Shown here: positions 1 to 6,614 of the stretch, piece after piece
How the letters are laid out: the number at the start of each line of letters is the position of its first letter
Position numbering within the stretch: the stretch's first letter is position 1
Assembly: GCA_003153875.1 (NCBI GenBank)
Contig: PMBY01000475.1
Location: 1-8,938, forward strand
Origin: Myxococcales bacterium
GTDB taxonomy: Bacteria > Myxococcota > Polyangia > Fen-1088
Length of the DNA: 8,938 nt
Direction: 5' to 3'
Made by a program: the position numbers and the translations under genes
Notes under the pieces: generated by a model
The model's database searches: none
What the model was told of the DNA's origin: nothing
What the model saw: the letters and a program-made list of their open reading frames with translations, nothing else

Positions 1-689
1 GCGTCGCCCACAAAGAGCGGGTTGTTCTTGCGTCGTCGCGCCAGCACGTGCAGCGCCCGCTCCACTTCCGCCTGTCGTCCGACCAGCGGGTCGATGAGGC
101 CCCGGCGCGCGCGTTCGTTCAGATTGACCGCGTAGCTCTCCAGCGGATCCTTGCCGGCCTCTTCCCCCGATTCCTCGTCGGGCTCGGCACCGGGCAGCGC
201 CCCCGGCGTCCGTCCATCCCGATCGGGCAACATCTTCGCGACCCCGTGCGAGATGGCGGAGACGAGGTCCAGTCGGCTGATGCCTTCCTCCTTGAGAAAG
301 TGGACCGCGTGTGAATCGGGTTCGCTGTACAGGGACACCAGCACATGCGGGCCATGAATCTCGGAACGCCCAGCGCCGAGGATCTGGTTGACCGCCCGTT
401 GGATCACGCGCGCGAATCCCAGGGTGGGCTGGGCTCGCAACTCCCCTTCATCGCCCGCGCTGCGTGCCTCTTCGTCGGCCGGCAGGCTGGGAAGCGGGCC
501 TTGTAGAAATTCCTCCAGCTTCGCGCGCACGCGCGTCGGCTTGCCCCCGCACTGTCGAATGACCTCGGTTGTCTTCTTGTCGTCGAGCAGGGCCAACAAC
601 AGGTGCTCGAGCCCCGAGAACTCGTGCCGTCGGCGCGTGGCATCCTCCAGCGCTTTGCGAATCGCCTGTTCCAGCTCCGGACCTAGCAT
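1..689 (-). CDS. clpA: ATP-dependent Clp protease ATP-binding subunit ClpA (N-terminal part, cut by window edge)
   Basis: ClpA is the AAA+ unfoldase that feeds substrates, including those delivered by ClpS, into the cytosolic ClpP protease. Translating the minus strand from ATG 687-689 gives 229 codons that stay open to the window edge. Residues 1-150 form the Clp N-domain with its two repeats (starting MLGPELEQAIRKAL, with RRHEFSGLEHLLLALL near 20-35 and QPTLGFARVIQRAV near 87-100). An acidic linker covers about 155-180. The D1 AAA+ module begins with IDPLVGR (199-205) and RRRKNNPLFVGD, ending just before the Walker A residues. This matches ClpA rather than ClpB or ClpC. The start overlaps the clpS stop by 7 bases, and an AAAGG ribosome binding site lies 5 bases upstream inside clpS, so translation is probably coupled. 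A typical ClpA has about 750 residues, so roughly 500 lie outside the window. Confidence 0.96.
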   Translation of the reverse strand, partial: MLGPELEQAIRKALEDATRRRHEFSGLEHLLLALLDDKKTTEVIRQCGGKPTRVRAKLEEFLQGPLPSLPADEEARSAGDEGELRAQPTLGFARVIQRAVNQILGAGRSEIHGPHVLVSLYSEPDSHAVHFLKEEGISRLDLVSAISHGVAKMLPDRDGRTPGALPGAEPDEESGEEAGKDPLESYAVNLNERARRGLIDPLVGRQAEVERALHVLARRRKNNPLFVGD

Positions 690-1003
690 GATTGCCTTTG
701 CACGGAACAACGCAGGGGCATCTCGTTGCCGCGGGCATAACGGACCACCTGGGCCGCTTTGGTCTCGGCGATGTCGCGCGGGTAGACCCCGGCCACCCCC
801 ACGCCCTTGGTGTGCACGTTCAACATGATCTGCTGCGCGGTCGCGGCGTCGTGCTGGAAGAACTTCATCAGCACGTACACCACGAACTCCTGCGTGGTGT
901 AGTCGTCGTTGTGAAGCACGACCTCATACAGGCGCGGCCGCTCGACACGCACCTGGTCGAGCGTTGCAAGATCGCGTTCCCGGTCGAGTTCCCGCTTGGG
1001 CAT
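683..1003 (-). CDS. clpS: ATP-dependent Clp protease adaptor ClpS
   Basis: ClpS binds proteins with N-end-rule N-terminal residues and hands them to ClpA for degradation by ClpP in the cytosol. The 106-residue product is full length for the family. After a short charged N-terminal tail comes LYEVVLHNDDYTTQEFVV (25-42), then LMKFF, IMLNVHTKGVGVAGVYPRDIAETK (59-82) and MPLRCS near the end. N32, D33 and H64 align with the E. coli residues N34, D35 and H66 that hold the N-terminal amino group of the degron. The position of the E. coli gatekeeper Met40 is occupied here by Gln38, which is unusual (see findings). The gene lies directly upstream of clpA with overlapping ends, the classic clpSA arrangement. 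The ribosome binding site is weak (CAGG, 6 bases before the ATG) and sits inside a small inverted repeat. Confidence 0.96.
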   Translation of the reverse strand: MPKRELDRERDLATLDQVRVERPRLYEVVLHNDDYTTQEFVVYVLMKFFQHDAATAQQIMLNVHTKGVGVAGVYPRDIAETKAAQVVRYARGNEMPLRCSVQRQSC

Positions 1004-1004
1004 G

Positions 1005-1030
1005 GTCAGCCTGACAATGGTAGCTTGTCA
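1005..1030. promoter_or_regulatory. Overlapping inverted repeats at the clpS start (candidate operator)
   Basis: Two perfect small palindromes overlap just upstream of the clpS ATG. One is GTCAG-C-CTGAC at 1005-1015. The other is TGACAA (1012-1017), a 7-base spacer, then TTGTCA (1025-1030). They cover the weak ribosome binding site of clpS and a poor -10-like TACCAT (minus strand, 1017-1022). This layout would suit a repressor site or a small mRNA hairpin that limits clpS translation. The arms are short (5 and 6 bases), so chance is possible, and no specific regulator is suggested. Confidence 0.35.
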
Positions 1031-1085
1031 CGATCTGGCCGCGAAACCAGCCGGCAGAGGCAGGTGCACCCCTGACGCCCCGGCG

Positions 1086-1091
1086 TATACT
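1086..1091 (+). promoter_or_regulatory. Candidate -10 element of the M24 peptidase gene
   Basis: TATACT, five of six matches to the sigma70 -10 consensus, lies only 10 bases before the ATG at 1102 in an otherwise GC-rich spacer. No good -35 hexamer is present at 16-18 bases spacing (GGTGCA at 17). No Shine-Dalgarno sequence precedes the ATG. If functional, transcription would start within a few bases of the start codon, giving an almost leaderless mRNA. This is inference from a single hexamer. Confidence 0.35.
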
Positions 1092-1101
1092 TCCTCGCCA
1101 C

Positions 1102-2475
1102 ATGAAGCTCAGCGATTTCGACGGACGAGCCTGCGCTGCGCGACGGGCCCGCCTAGCCATGAAACTGGGAGCGCAGCCCGCGCTAATCGCCGCTGGGGCG
1201 CCGCGACCGCGCACCTCCGCTGGCAATGCCTATTACTTCCGCGCGGCCAGCCATTTCCTCTATCTGTTTGGCCTGCATCTGCCGCGCGCCTTTGGCCTGT
1301 GGACGGGCGAGCGCTGGGTTCTGTTTCTCCCTGACCCGGGCACCGACTTCGCCCTGTGGCACGGGCACGCGCCGCGCCCGACCGAACTCGGCGCAGCGCT
1401 GGCCTGTCCGGTCGAGTTGCGGCCGGCGTTGGCCCAGGCCGTGGCCGGTCGATCGGTGGCCACGTTGCCCGCACTGGATCACGAAACCCGCGCCGAGCAG
1501 TCGGAGTTGCTCGGGCGTCAGGTCGCCTACGGCAAACTGGACGCCCTCGACCACCCGCTGGCCGACGCGATCATCGAGATGCGCCTGGTGCATGACCACG
1601 CGGCCATCGCAGCCCTGCGCAAAGCTGCCGACGCCACCGCGGCGGCGTTTCATGCCGGGATCCGCGCAGTCCGTCCCGGCATCAACGAATGCGTGGTGCG
1701 CGCGGCGATGGAAGCGGAGTTCATCTGCCGCAACATGGGCGCATCCTACAACTCCATCGTCACGGTCCACGGCGAGGTTCTGCACAACGAGGAATACCAC
1801 CACGAGTTGAAATCCGGAGATCTCCTGCTGGTCGACGTGGGCGCTGAAACCTTCGACGGCTGGGCCGGCGACGTCACGCGCACCTGGCCGGTGAGCGGAC
1901 GCTTCTCGTCCACACAGCGGGACTTCTACCAGGTGGTTCTGCACGCGCAGCAGAGCGTGATCGCGGCGGTGCGGCCGGGCGTGCCTTTTCGCGAATTGCA
2001 CTTCCTTGCTGGCCGTCTCATCGCCGAGGGTCTGATTAACCTGGGTGTGCTGCGAGGAGATCCCGCCGAACTGGCGGCCGATGGCGTGACGGCGCTCTTC
2101 TTCCCGCACGGGCTGGGCCACCTCATCGGGCTCGACGTACACGATCTGGAAGATCTGGGTGACCGCGCCACCTACGCGCCCGGCCGCACCCGTTCCACCG
2201 AGCCGGGTCTGCGCACGCTGCGACTCGACCGCGACCTGTGCGCTGGCATGGCCATCACCATCGAACCCGGCCTGTATCTGGTCCCGGCCATCCTCGACGA
2301 TCCCGCGCGCACGGCCTTGGCCGGTGATCGACTGCGGCGCGACCGGCTGGCCGCCTTTGCCGATGTCCGTGGCATTCGCATCGAAGACGACGTGCTGGTC
2401 ACCAACGATGGCCACGAGGTGCTCACCGCAGCCATTCGCAAAGGAGCCGACGCGATCGAAAAGGAAATGGGCTAG
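1102..2475 (+). CDS. M24 family metallopeptidase, Xaa-Pro aminopeptidase (aminopeptidase P) type
   Basis: Predicted cytosolic dinuclear-metal peptidase that removes an N-terminal residue preceding proline. The 457-residue protein has an N-terminal AMP_N-like domain (RRARLA near 14-19, then FRAASHFLYLFG) and a C-terminal pita-bread catalytic domain. All five metal ligands of the family are visible: D245 (LLVDVGAE), D257 (GDVTRTWP), H340 (HGLGHLIGLDVHD), E388 (ITIEPGLYL) and E428 (GIRIEDDVLVT). H228, H336 and H347 match the accessory histidines of E. coli PepP. There is no signal peptide. ATG 1102 is chosen because the RRARLA motif that begins the AMP_N domain lies upstream of the next ATG (1159); no ribosome binding site supports it. 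It is the only plus-strand gene, divergent from clpS, and its stop overlaps the convergent kinase stop. Exact substrate (Xaa-Pro dipeptidase versus aminopeptidase) cannot be settled here. Confidence 0.92.
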   Translation: MKLSDFDGRACAARRARLAMKLGAQPALIAAGAPRPRTSAGNAYYFRAASHFLYLFGLHLPRAFGLWTGERWVLFLPDPGTDFALWHGHAPRPTELGAALACPVELRPALAQAVAGRSVATLPALDHETRAEQSELLGRQVAYGKLDALDHPLADAIIEMRLVHDHAAIAALRKAADATAAAFHAGIRAVRPGINECVVRAAMEAEFICRNMGASYNSIVTVHGEVLHNEEYHHELKSGDLLLVDVGAETFDGWAGDVTRTWPVSGRFSSTQRDFYQVVLHAQQSVIAAVRPGVPFRELHFLAGRLIAEGLINLGVLRGDPAELAADGVTALFFPHGLGHLIGLDVHDLEDLGDRATYAPGRTRSTEPGLRTLRLDRDLCAGMAITIEPGLYLVPAILDDPARTALAGDRLRRDRLAAFADVRGIRIEDDVLVTNDGHEVLTAAIRKGADAIEKEMG

Positions 2476-4211
2476 CGAAGAAACCAATAGGCCGCGGCGA
2501 CTGCGCCCGCAAGCGCAACCGCCACTCCAACAATCGCGCGGCCAAATCGCGACCGAGACCTGGCCAAGTTCGGCGCCACGCTCGACGGTTTGCCCGGCCG
2601 CCGGGTGGGTGCCGCAAGCCGCGGCACGTACTGCCGCTCCTCCACCGGACGCGCCAGGCGAACCCGCGCCGGGCCCTCATGTGACAGACGACCCGTGGCC
2701 CCGGCCCTAACCCCGGTCGCGGAAGCGGGCCTCTCGGCGTCGCTCTCCCCTGTCTCCAGATTGACGACCAGGGCGCTCGCCTGACCGGGATCGTTGCCTG
2801 GATCTTCGATGCGAAGCCCCAAGGCGGCGCGCAGTCCCTCGACCTCCTGCAATCGCTCCGCCGACCTCTGCCGTTCGTCGGGCAACTCGATCACCGGAAC
2901 ATCCCTCAGCGTGGAAGCCAAATCCTCAGGTATCGCCGCAGGTTTTTGCTGCTGCGGCGCGCGCCCGGCCGACTGGGGCGCCTCTGCGCGCGCAACCAGC
3001 GGCGGGCCCAGCCCCGGCCCGACAACGACCGGCGGCGTGTCCGGCGCCGCGACCCGCGCGCCGTCCAAAGCGACCAGCTCGCTAGAAACGGGCGTGGTCG
3101 ACAGCGCCCGCGCCAGGTCCATCATCCCGGCGGCGGCCGGGTCCTCGGGAGCGGGCGTCGCGTGGGCGCCCAGCTTGTCTGCCTTGGCCAGGGCCTCCAA
3201 GGCGCTGCAAAACTCCGCCGCATTCTGCGGCCGGCGCTCAGGACGCTTGGCCAGCAGCTTCATGATGAGCGCACCCAGCTCGGGGCTCACCACGCCCGGG
3301 GCAACCAGGTCGGGCGACCGCGGAACCACCTCGACATGGGCCTGCCAGATGTCGACCGGGGTCGGCCCATCGATGGGTAGCTGGCCCGTCACCGTCTCGT
3401 AGAACATCACGCCCAAGGCGTACAAGTCGGAGCGCGCATCAACATTGCCGCCGCGGCACTGTTCCGGCGCCATGTAGTGGGGCGTTCCGACGTTCACTCC
3501 GATCGCCGTGTGCGGTCCACTCGACGTCTGACTCCCCCCCACCAGCAACAGCTTGGCCAGGCCAAAGTCCACCAACTTCACCTTGGGTGGCCGGTCAACC
3601 CCCTGAGGGACGAGGATGACGTTGTCGGGTTTGAGATCGCGATGGATGATGCCGTGGTCGTGTACGGCCACCAACACCCGTCCCACGTCCATGAACACAG
3701 GGTAGGTGTCGTAGGGCGTGAGCCGCTGGTGCGTGCGCAACACGGCGCCCAGGCTCCGGCCATCAAGGAACTCCATGACGTAGTACGGCCGCCCGTCGGT
3801 GAGCCGGCCGAAGGAGAAGATGTCCACCAAGGCCGGGTGGCGGATGTCGTTCACGGCGCGGGCCTCGAGCACGAAGCGCCGAATGGCGTTGCTGTTCTTG
3901 GCCAGTCTGCCTGACAAGACCTTGATCGCGACCTTCTTGCCGATGATGGGATGGACGGCGCTGTACACCGTACCCATTCCACCCTCAGCAATGCGGTCCA
4001 AGATCTGGTACTCGCCCACCAAGGTTCCGGCCTGCAGCCGAGTGATGGGGGAGCCCTCTGTCGCGCGAAATGATCCCGTCGCCCGGGCTACGGCGGGCGG
4101 CGTCGGTGTCGCCACGGCAGGCGCGGCCCCGGGATTGGTGGTCAGTTCGGGACAGTCAAAATCGAAGCCGTGGGCTGGCTTGCCACAGCGAGGGCAGATG
4201 TCAGATGCCAT
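2472..4211 (-). CDS. Membrane-anchored Ser/Thr protein kinase with cysteine-containing N-terminus
   Basis: A 579-residue Hanks-type (eukaryote-like) kinase. The N-terminus carries C6-x2-C9 and C20, with H14 between, a possible minimal zinc site. After a low-complexity linker the kinase domain spans about 68-340: glycine loop EGGMG (76-80), ATP lysine K97, alpha-C glutamate E116, catalytic loop HRDLKPDN (190-197, D192 and N197), DFG 215-217, GTPHYMAPE (242-250) and D262. All catalytic residues are present, so it should be active. A Pro/Ala-rich linker (about 345-550) leads to an Arg-rich stretch and one hydrophobic segment (about 557-578) at the extreme C-terminus, so the kinase probably faces the cytosol as a tail-anchored protein. 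No extracellular sensor domain follows. An in-frame extension to 4433 was rejected because it runs over fabF. No Shine-Dalgarno precedes ATG 4211. The substrate and signal are unknown. Confidence 0.93.
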   Translation of the reverse strand: MASDICPRCGKPAHGFDFDCPELTTNPGAAPAVATPTPPAVARATGSFRATEGSPITRLQAGTLVGEYQILDRIAEGGMGTVYSAVHPIIGKKVAIKVLSGRLAKNSNAIRRFVLEARAVNDIRHPALVDIFSFGRLTDGRPYYVMEFLDGRSLGAVLRTHQRLTPYDTYPVFMDVGRVLVAVHDHGIIHRDLKPDNVILVPQGVDRPPKVKLVDFGLAKLLLVGGSQTSSGPHTAIGVNVGTPHYMAPEQCRGGNVDARSDLYALGVMFYETVTGQLPIDGPTPVDIWQAHVEVVPRSPDLVAPGVVSPELGALIMKLLAKRPERRPQNAAEFCSALEALAKADKLGAHATPAPEDPAAAGMMDLARALSTTPVSSELVALDGARVAAPDTPPVVVGPGLGPPLVARAEAPQSAGRAPQQQKPAAIPEDLASTLRDVPVIELPDERQRSAERLQEVEGLRAALGLRIEDPGNDPGQASALVVNLETGESDAERPASATGVRAGATGRLSHEGPARVRLARPVEERQYVPRLAAPTRRPGKPSSVAPNLARSRSRFGRAIVGVAVALAGAVAAAYWFLR

Positions 4212-4223
4212 GGAGGCAAAGAG

Positions 4224-4237
4224 ATTGTATCGCGATA
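4224..4237 (-). promoter_or_regulatory. Candidate -10 element and palindrome upstream of the kinase gene
   Basis: The 101-base gap between fabF and the kinase contains TACAAT on the minus strand (4224-4229), five of six matches to the -10 consensus, 12 bases before the kinase ATG. It overlaps a perfect 10-base palindrome, TATCGCGATA (4228-4237). No convincing -35 is seen (CAGCGC at 17 bases spacing). The rest of the gap is GC-rich, and I see no hairpin plus T-run that would end the fab operon, so read-through from fabF is also possible. Confidence 0.35.
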
Positions 4238-4312
4238 GAGAGCCCGGCGCTGCGTTTCCGTCGTGCGTGCTCGAGGCCGCGCCCGCGCCTTCTGACGCGT
4301 CCGTGCAAAAGA

Positions 4313-5569
4313 TCAGTCCCTGAGCGCACTGAAGACCAGACAGGCATTGGTGCCCCCAAAACCAAAGCTGTTGCTCATGGCGTGGCGCAAGCGAGCGTTG
4401 CGGGCGGTGTTGGGCACGTAGTCGAGATCGCACGCGGGGTCGGGCGTAGTGTGGTTGATGGTCGGCGGCACCTGGCCGCGCGCCAAGGCGAGCGCGCAGA
4501 ACGCCGCCTCGATACCGCCCGCGGCACCCAGCAGGTGCCCGGTCATGGACTTGGTCGAGCTGACCATCAATCTGCGCGCGTGTTCGCCGAACACTTGCTT
4601 GATGGCGACCGTCTCAGTGACGTCGTTCAACTTGGTCGAGGTTCCGTGCGCGTTGATGTAGTCGATGTCCGAGGGAGCCAGGTGCGCGTCCTTGATGGCC
4701 AAGCGCATGCAGCGCTGGGCGCCCTCACCCTCGGGCGCCGGCGCGGTCACGTGGTAGGCGTCGGCGTTGGCGCCATAGCCGCTCAACTCGGCGTAGCAGT
4801 GGGCGCTGCGCTTGCGCGCGTGCTCCCTCTCCTCCAGAACCAGGATACCTGCGCCCTCGGCGAGGAGGAAGCCGTCGCGGTCGAGGTCAAAGGGCCGCGA
4901 CGCCTCGGCGGGCGCGTCGTTGCGCGTGGACAGAGCGCGCATGGCGCAGAAGCCACCCACACCGAGCGGCGTGACCACCGCCTCGGTACCCCCACAGATC
5001 ATCACGTCCATCTCGTCGCGCTGGATGGCACGGTACGCGTCGCCGATGGCGTTGGCTCCGCTAGAACACGCCGACACCTGGGCGTAGCTCGGACCCTTGG
5101 CGTTGTACTTCATGCCCAAGTGCCCCGCCGCCAAGTTGATGATGAGCTGGGTTGCAAAGAAAGGCGAGATACCGTGGCGCGGCCCCTTTTCCATGAAGCT
5201 CTTGTGCGTGGCCTCGATGGTGCCAAGCCCGCCCATGCCAGAACCGACGAAGCAGCCCGCTCGCTCGCACAGCTCGCCCTCGATGGTCAGACCCGCGTCG
5301 CTCATGGCCATGGTCCCGGCCGCGAGGGCGTACTGAATAAAGGGATCGGCGGCTGTGGTGCGGACCTCGCGCGCGCCCATCCAGCGGGTGGGTTCGAAGC
5401 CCTTCACCTCGCCTGCGATGCGCGTGGAAAACCGGCTGGTATCGAACCGTGTGATGGGCGCGATGCCAGAACGCCCTGCCAGGAGCGCCTGCCAGGTTTC
5501 CTCGGTGCCGATGCCGACCGGCGTGATCAGACCCACGCCGGTGACGACAACCCTGCGCCGCATCGGCAT
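4313..5569 (-). CDS. fabF: Beta-ketoacyl-ACP synthase II (KAS II)
   Basis: Condenses malonyl-ACP with acyl-ACP, the elongation step of type II fatty-acid synthesis in the cytosol. The thiolase-fold motifs are complete. Counted from the TTG at 5575 (subtract 2 for ATG 5569), the nucleophile is C170 ([12 protein letters not shown]), the histidines are H310 (NAHGTST) and H347, the lysine is K342 ([15 protein letters not shown]), and the gating loop is [10 protein letters not shown] (402-411). The length, about 420 residues, is normal. The start is uncertain: TTG 5575, ATG 5569 and ATG 5563 are all in frame and close together. AGGTG at the end of acpP is 9 bases before the TTG, while the conserved RRVVVTG begins right after the ATG at 5563. 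ATG 5569 is a compromise and changes the protein by at most two residues. It is the last gene of the lipid operon, 12 bases after acpP. Confidence 0.96.
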   Translation of the reverse strand: MPMRRRVVVTGVGLITPVGIGTEETWQALLAGRSGIAPITRFDTSRFSTRIAGEVKGFEPTRWMGAREVRTTAADPFIQYALAAGTMAMSDAGLTIEGELCERAGCFVGSGMGGLGTIEATHKSFMEKGPRHGISPFFATQLIINLAAGHLGMKYNAKGPSYAQVSACSSGANAIGDAYRAIQRDEMDVMICGGTEAVVTPLGVGGFCAMRALSTRNDAPAEASRPFDLDRDGFLLAEGAGILVLEEREHARKRSAHCYAELSGYGANADAYHVTAPAPEGEGAQRCMRLAIKDAHLAPSDIDYINAHGTSTKLNDVTETVAIKQVFGEHARRLMVSSTKSMTGHLLGAAGGIEAAFCALALARGQVPPTINHTTPDPACDLDYVPNTARNARLRHAMSNSFGFGGTNACLVFSALRD

Positions 5570-5581
5570 GGCCAAGCGGAG

Positions 5582-5824
5582 CTACACCTTCACGCGCCCC
5601 TTGACGTAGTTGACCGCGTCACCCACGGTCTTGATCTTCTCGGCATCCTCGTCGGGAATCTCGATCTTGAAGGCCTCTTCCAGCACCACGACCATCTCGA
5701 GACGGTCAATCGAGTCGGCCTTCAGGTCGTCGGAAAACGACGCCCCCATGGTCACCTTGTCGGCTGGGACCTCGAGCTGCTCGACAATAATCTTCATAAC
5801 TTTTTCTTCCAGATTCTCTGCCAT
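5582..5824 (-). CDS. acpP: Acyl carrier protein
   Basis: An 80-residue acidic four-helix carrier that holds growing acyl chains on a 4'-phosphopantetheine arm. The attachment serine is S38 in [20 protein letters not shown]. The usual family motif is DLGADSLD, so K35 replaces Gly and I39 replaces Leu; the DS pair and the acidic helix II are kept. The C-terminal half ([21 protein letters not shown]) is typical. A strong purine-rich ribosome binding site (AAGGAGAAGGA) ends about 8 bases before the ATG, fitting the high expression expected of ACP. It lies between fabG (49 bases upstream) and fabF, the standard order, so it is the primary fatty-acid ACP and not a polyketide carrier. Confidence 0.96.
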   Translation of the reverse strand: MAENLEEKVMKIIVEQLEVPADKVTMGASFSDDLKADSIDRLEMVVVLEEAFKIEIPDEDAEKIKTVGDAVNYVKGRVKV

Positions 5825-5873
5825 GGTTCGAGTCCTTCTCCTTGGGTGCGCAAGCGCCTTTAGGGGGCGTAGG

Positions 5874-6614
5874 TTACATCAAAAGTCCGCCGTTGACCCG
5901 TAGCACCTGCCCTGTGACATACGCGGCCCCCGGACTGACCAGGTATACCACTGCCGCAGCCACATCCTCGGGCGTTCCGACACGGCCCAGGGGAATCGTC
6001 CTGAGAATCTCGGCGCGCCTCTCGGGCGAAAGCCCCGCTCGGGTCATGTCGGTCTCGATGAACCCCGGCGACACCGCGTTGACCGTGACCCCGCGCGAGG
6101 CGTATTCGCGAGCCCAAGTCTTGGTCAGACCCAAGATGCCCGCCTTGGCCGCTGCGTACGGCCCCTGCCCTGCCGAGCCCGTTTCGCCCACCACCGAGGC
6201 GATGTTGATGATGCGCCCGCCGCCGGGAGCGTGCATGAGCAAACGCAGGGCCGCACGGGTGCAGTTGAACGCCCCGCCTAGGTTGACCGCAAGCGCGCGC
6301 TGCCAATCCGCATCCTTTGCCCCCAGGGTCAGGGCGTTGACAGCCACGCCCGCGTTGTTCACCAAGATGTGGACCCCACCCTCGCTCGATACGATCTGTT
6401 TGAAGGCCTGGTTGACTGCCGCGGCGTCGGCTACGTCAAAGCGTAGTAGCACGCCCGCACTGCCCACAGCCGCCGCAGCCTCGGCTGCCGCCGCCTCGTT
6501 GTGCTGGTAGTTCATCACCACCCGGGCGCCGTGCGCCGCCAGCGCCACCGCAATCGCGCGACCGATTCCGCGCGAGGCCCCGGTCACCACGGCCACCTTG
6601 CCTTGCAAGCTCAC
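5874..6614 (-). CDS. fabG: 3-oxoacyl-ACP reductase
   Basis: NADPH-dependent short-chain dehydrogenase that reduces 3-ketoacyl-ACP in fatty-acid elongation. The 246-residue product has the Rossmann motif TGASRGIG (11-18), NNAG (86-89), and the catalytic residues N111, S140, Y153 and K157 (YAAAK). The C-terminus RVNGGLLM is typical of FabG. The reading frame is open far upstream, but the start is fixed at GTG 6612-6614: a near-perfect AGGAGG (6621-6626) lies 6 bases before it and the Rossmann strand starts seven codons later. The GTG overlaps the plsX stop in a GTGA, which suggests translational coupling. fabH and fabD, usually between plsX and fabG, are missing. Confidence 0.96.
   Translation of the reverse strand: MSLQGKVAVVTGASRGIGRAIAVALAAHGARVVMNYQHNEAAAAEAAAAVGSAGVLLRFDVADAAAVNQAFKQIVSSEGGVHILVNNAGVAVNALTLGAKDADWQRALAVNLGGAFNCTRAALRLLMHAPGGGRIINIASVVGETGSAGQGPYAAAKAGILGLTKTWAREYASRGVTVNAVSPGFIETDMTRAGLSPERRAEILRTIPLGRVGTPEDVAAAVVYLVSPGAAYVTGQVLRVNGGLLM

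Noticed and set aside
404..738. Two minus-strand open frames (79 and 96 codons) in the clpA region
   Set aside because: Both are in other frames of the region where a continuous ClpA N-domain is read from ATG 689.
1183..2487. 434-codon open frame on the minus strand opposite the M24 gene
   Set aside because: The plus strand encodes a complete M24 enzyme with all metal ligands; the opposite frame is its GC-driven shadow and lacks family motifs.
4212..4433. N-terminal extension of the kinase to ATG 4433
   Set aside because: It would overlap the end of fabF by about 120 bases in another frame, and the added residues have no domain character.
4070..5863. 597-codon open frame on the plus strand across fabF and acpP
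   Set aside because: It is antisense to two strongly conserved genes, its product has no recognisable domain, and such long mirror frames are expected in very GC-rich coding DNA.
5855..5869. Possible hairpin between fabG and acpP
   Set aside because: The stem is only four base pairs (CGCC/GGCG) with no T-run, too weak for a terminator, and acpP is expected to be co-transcribed.
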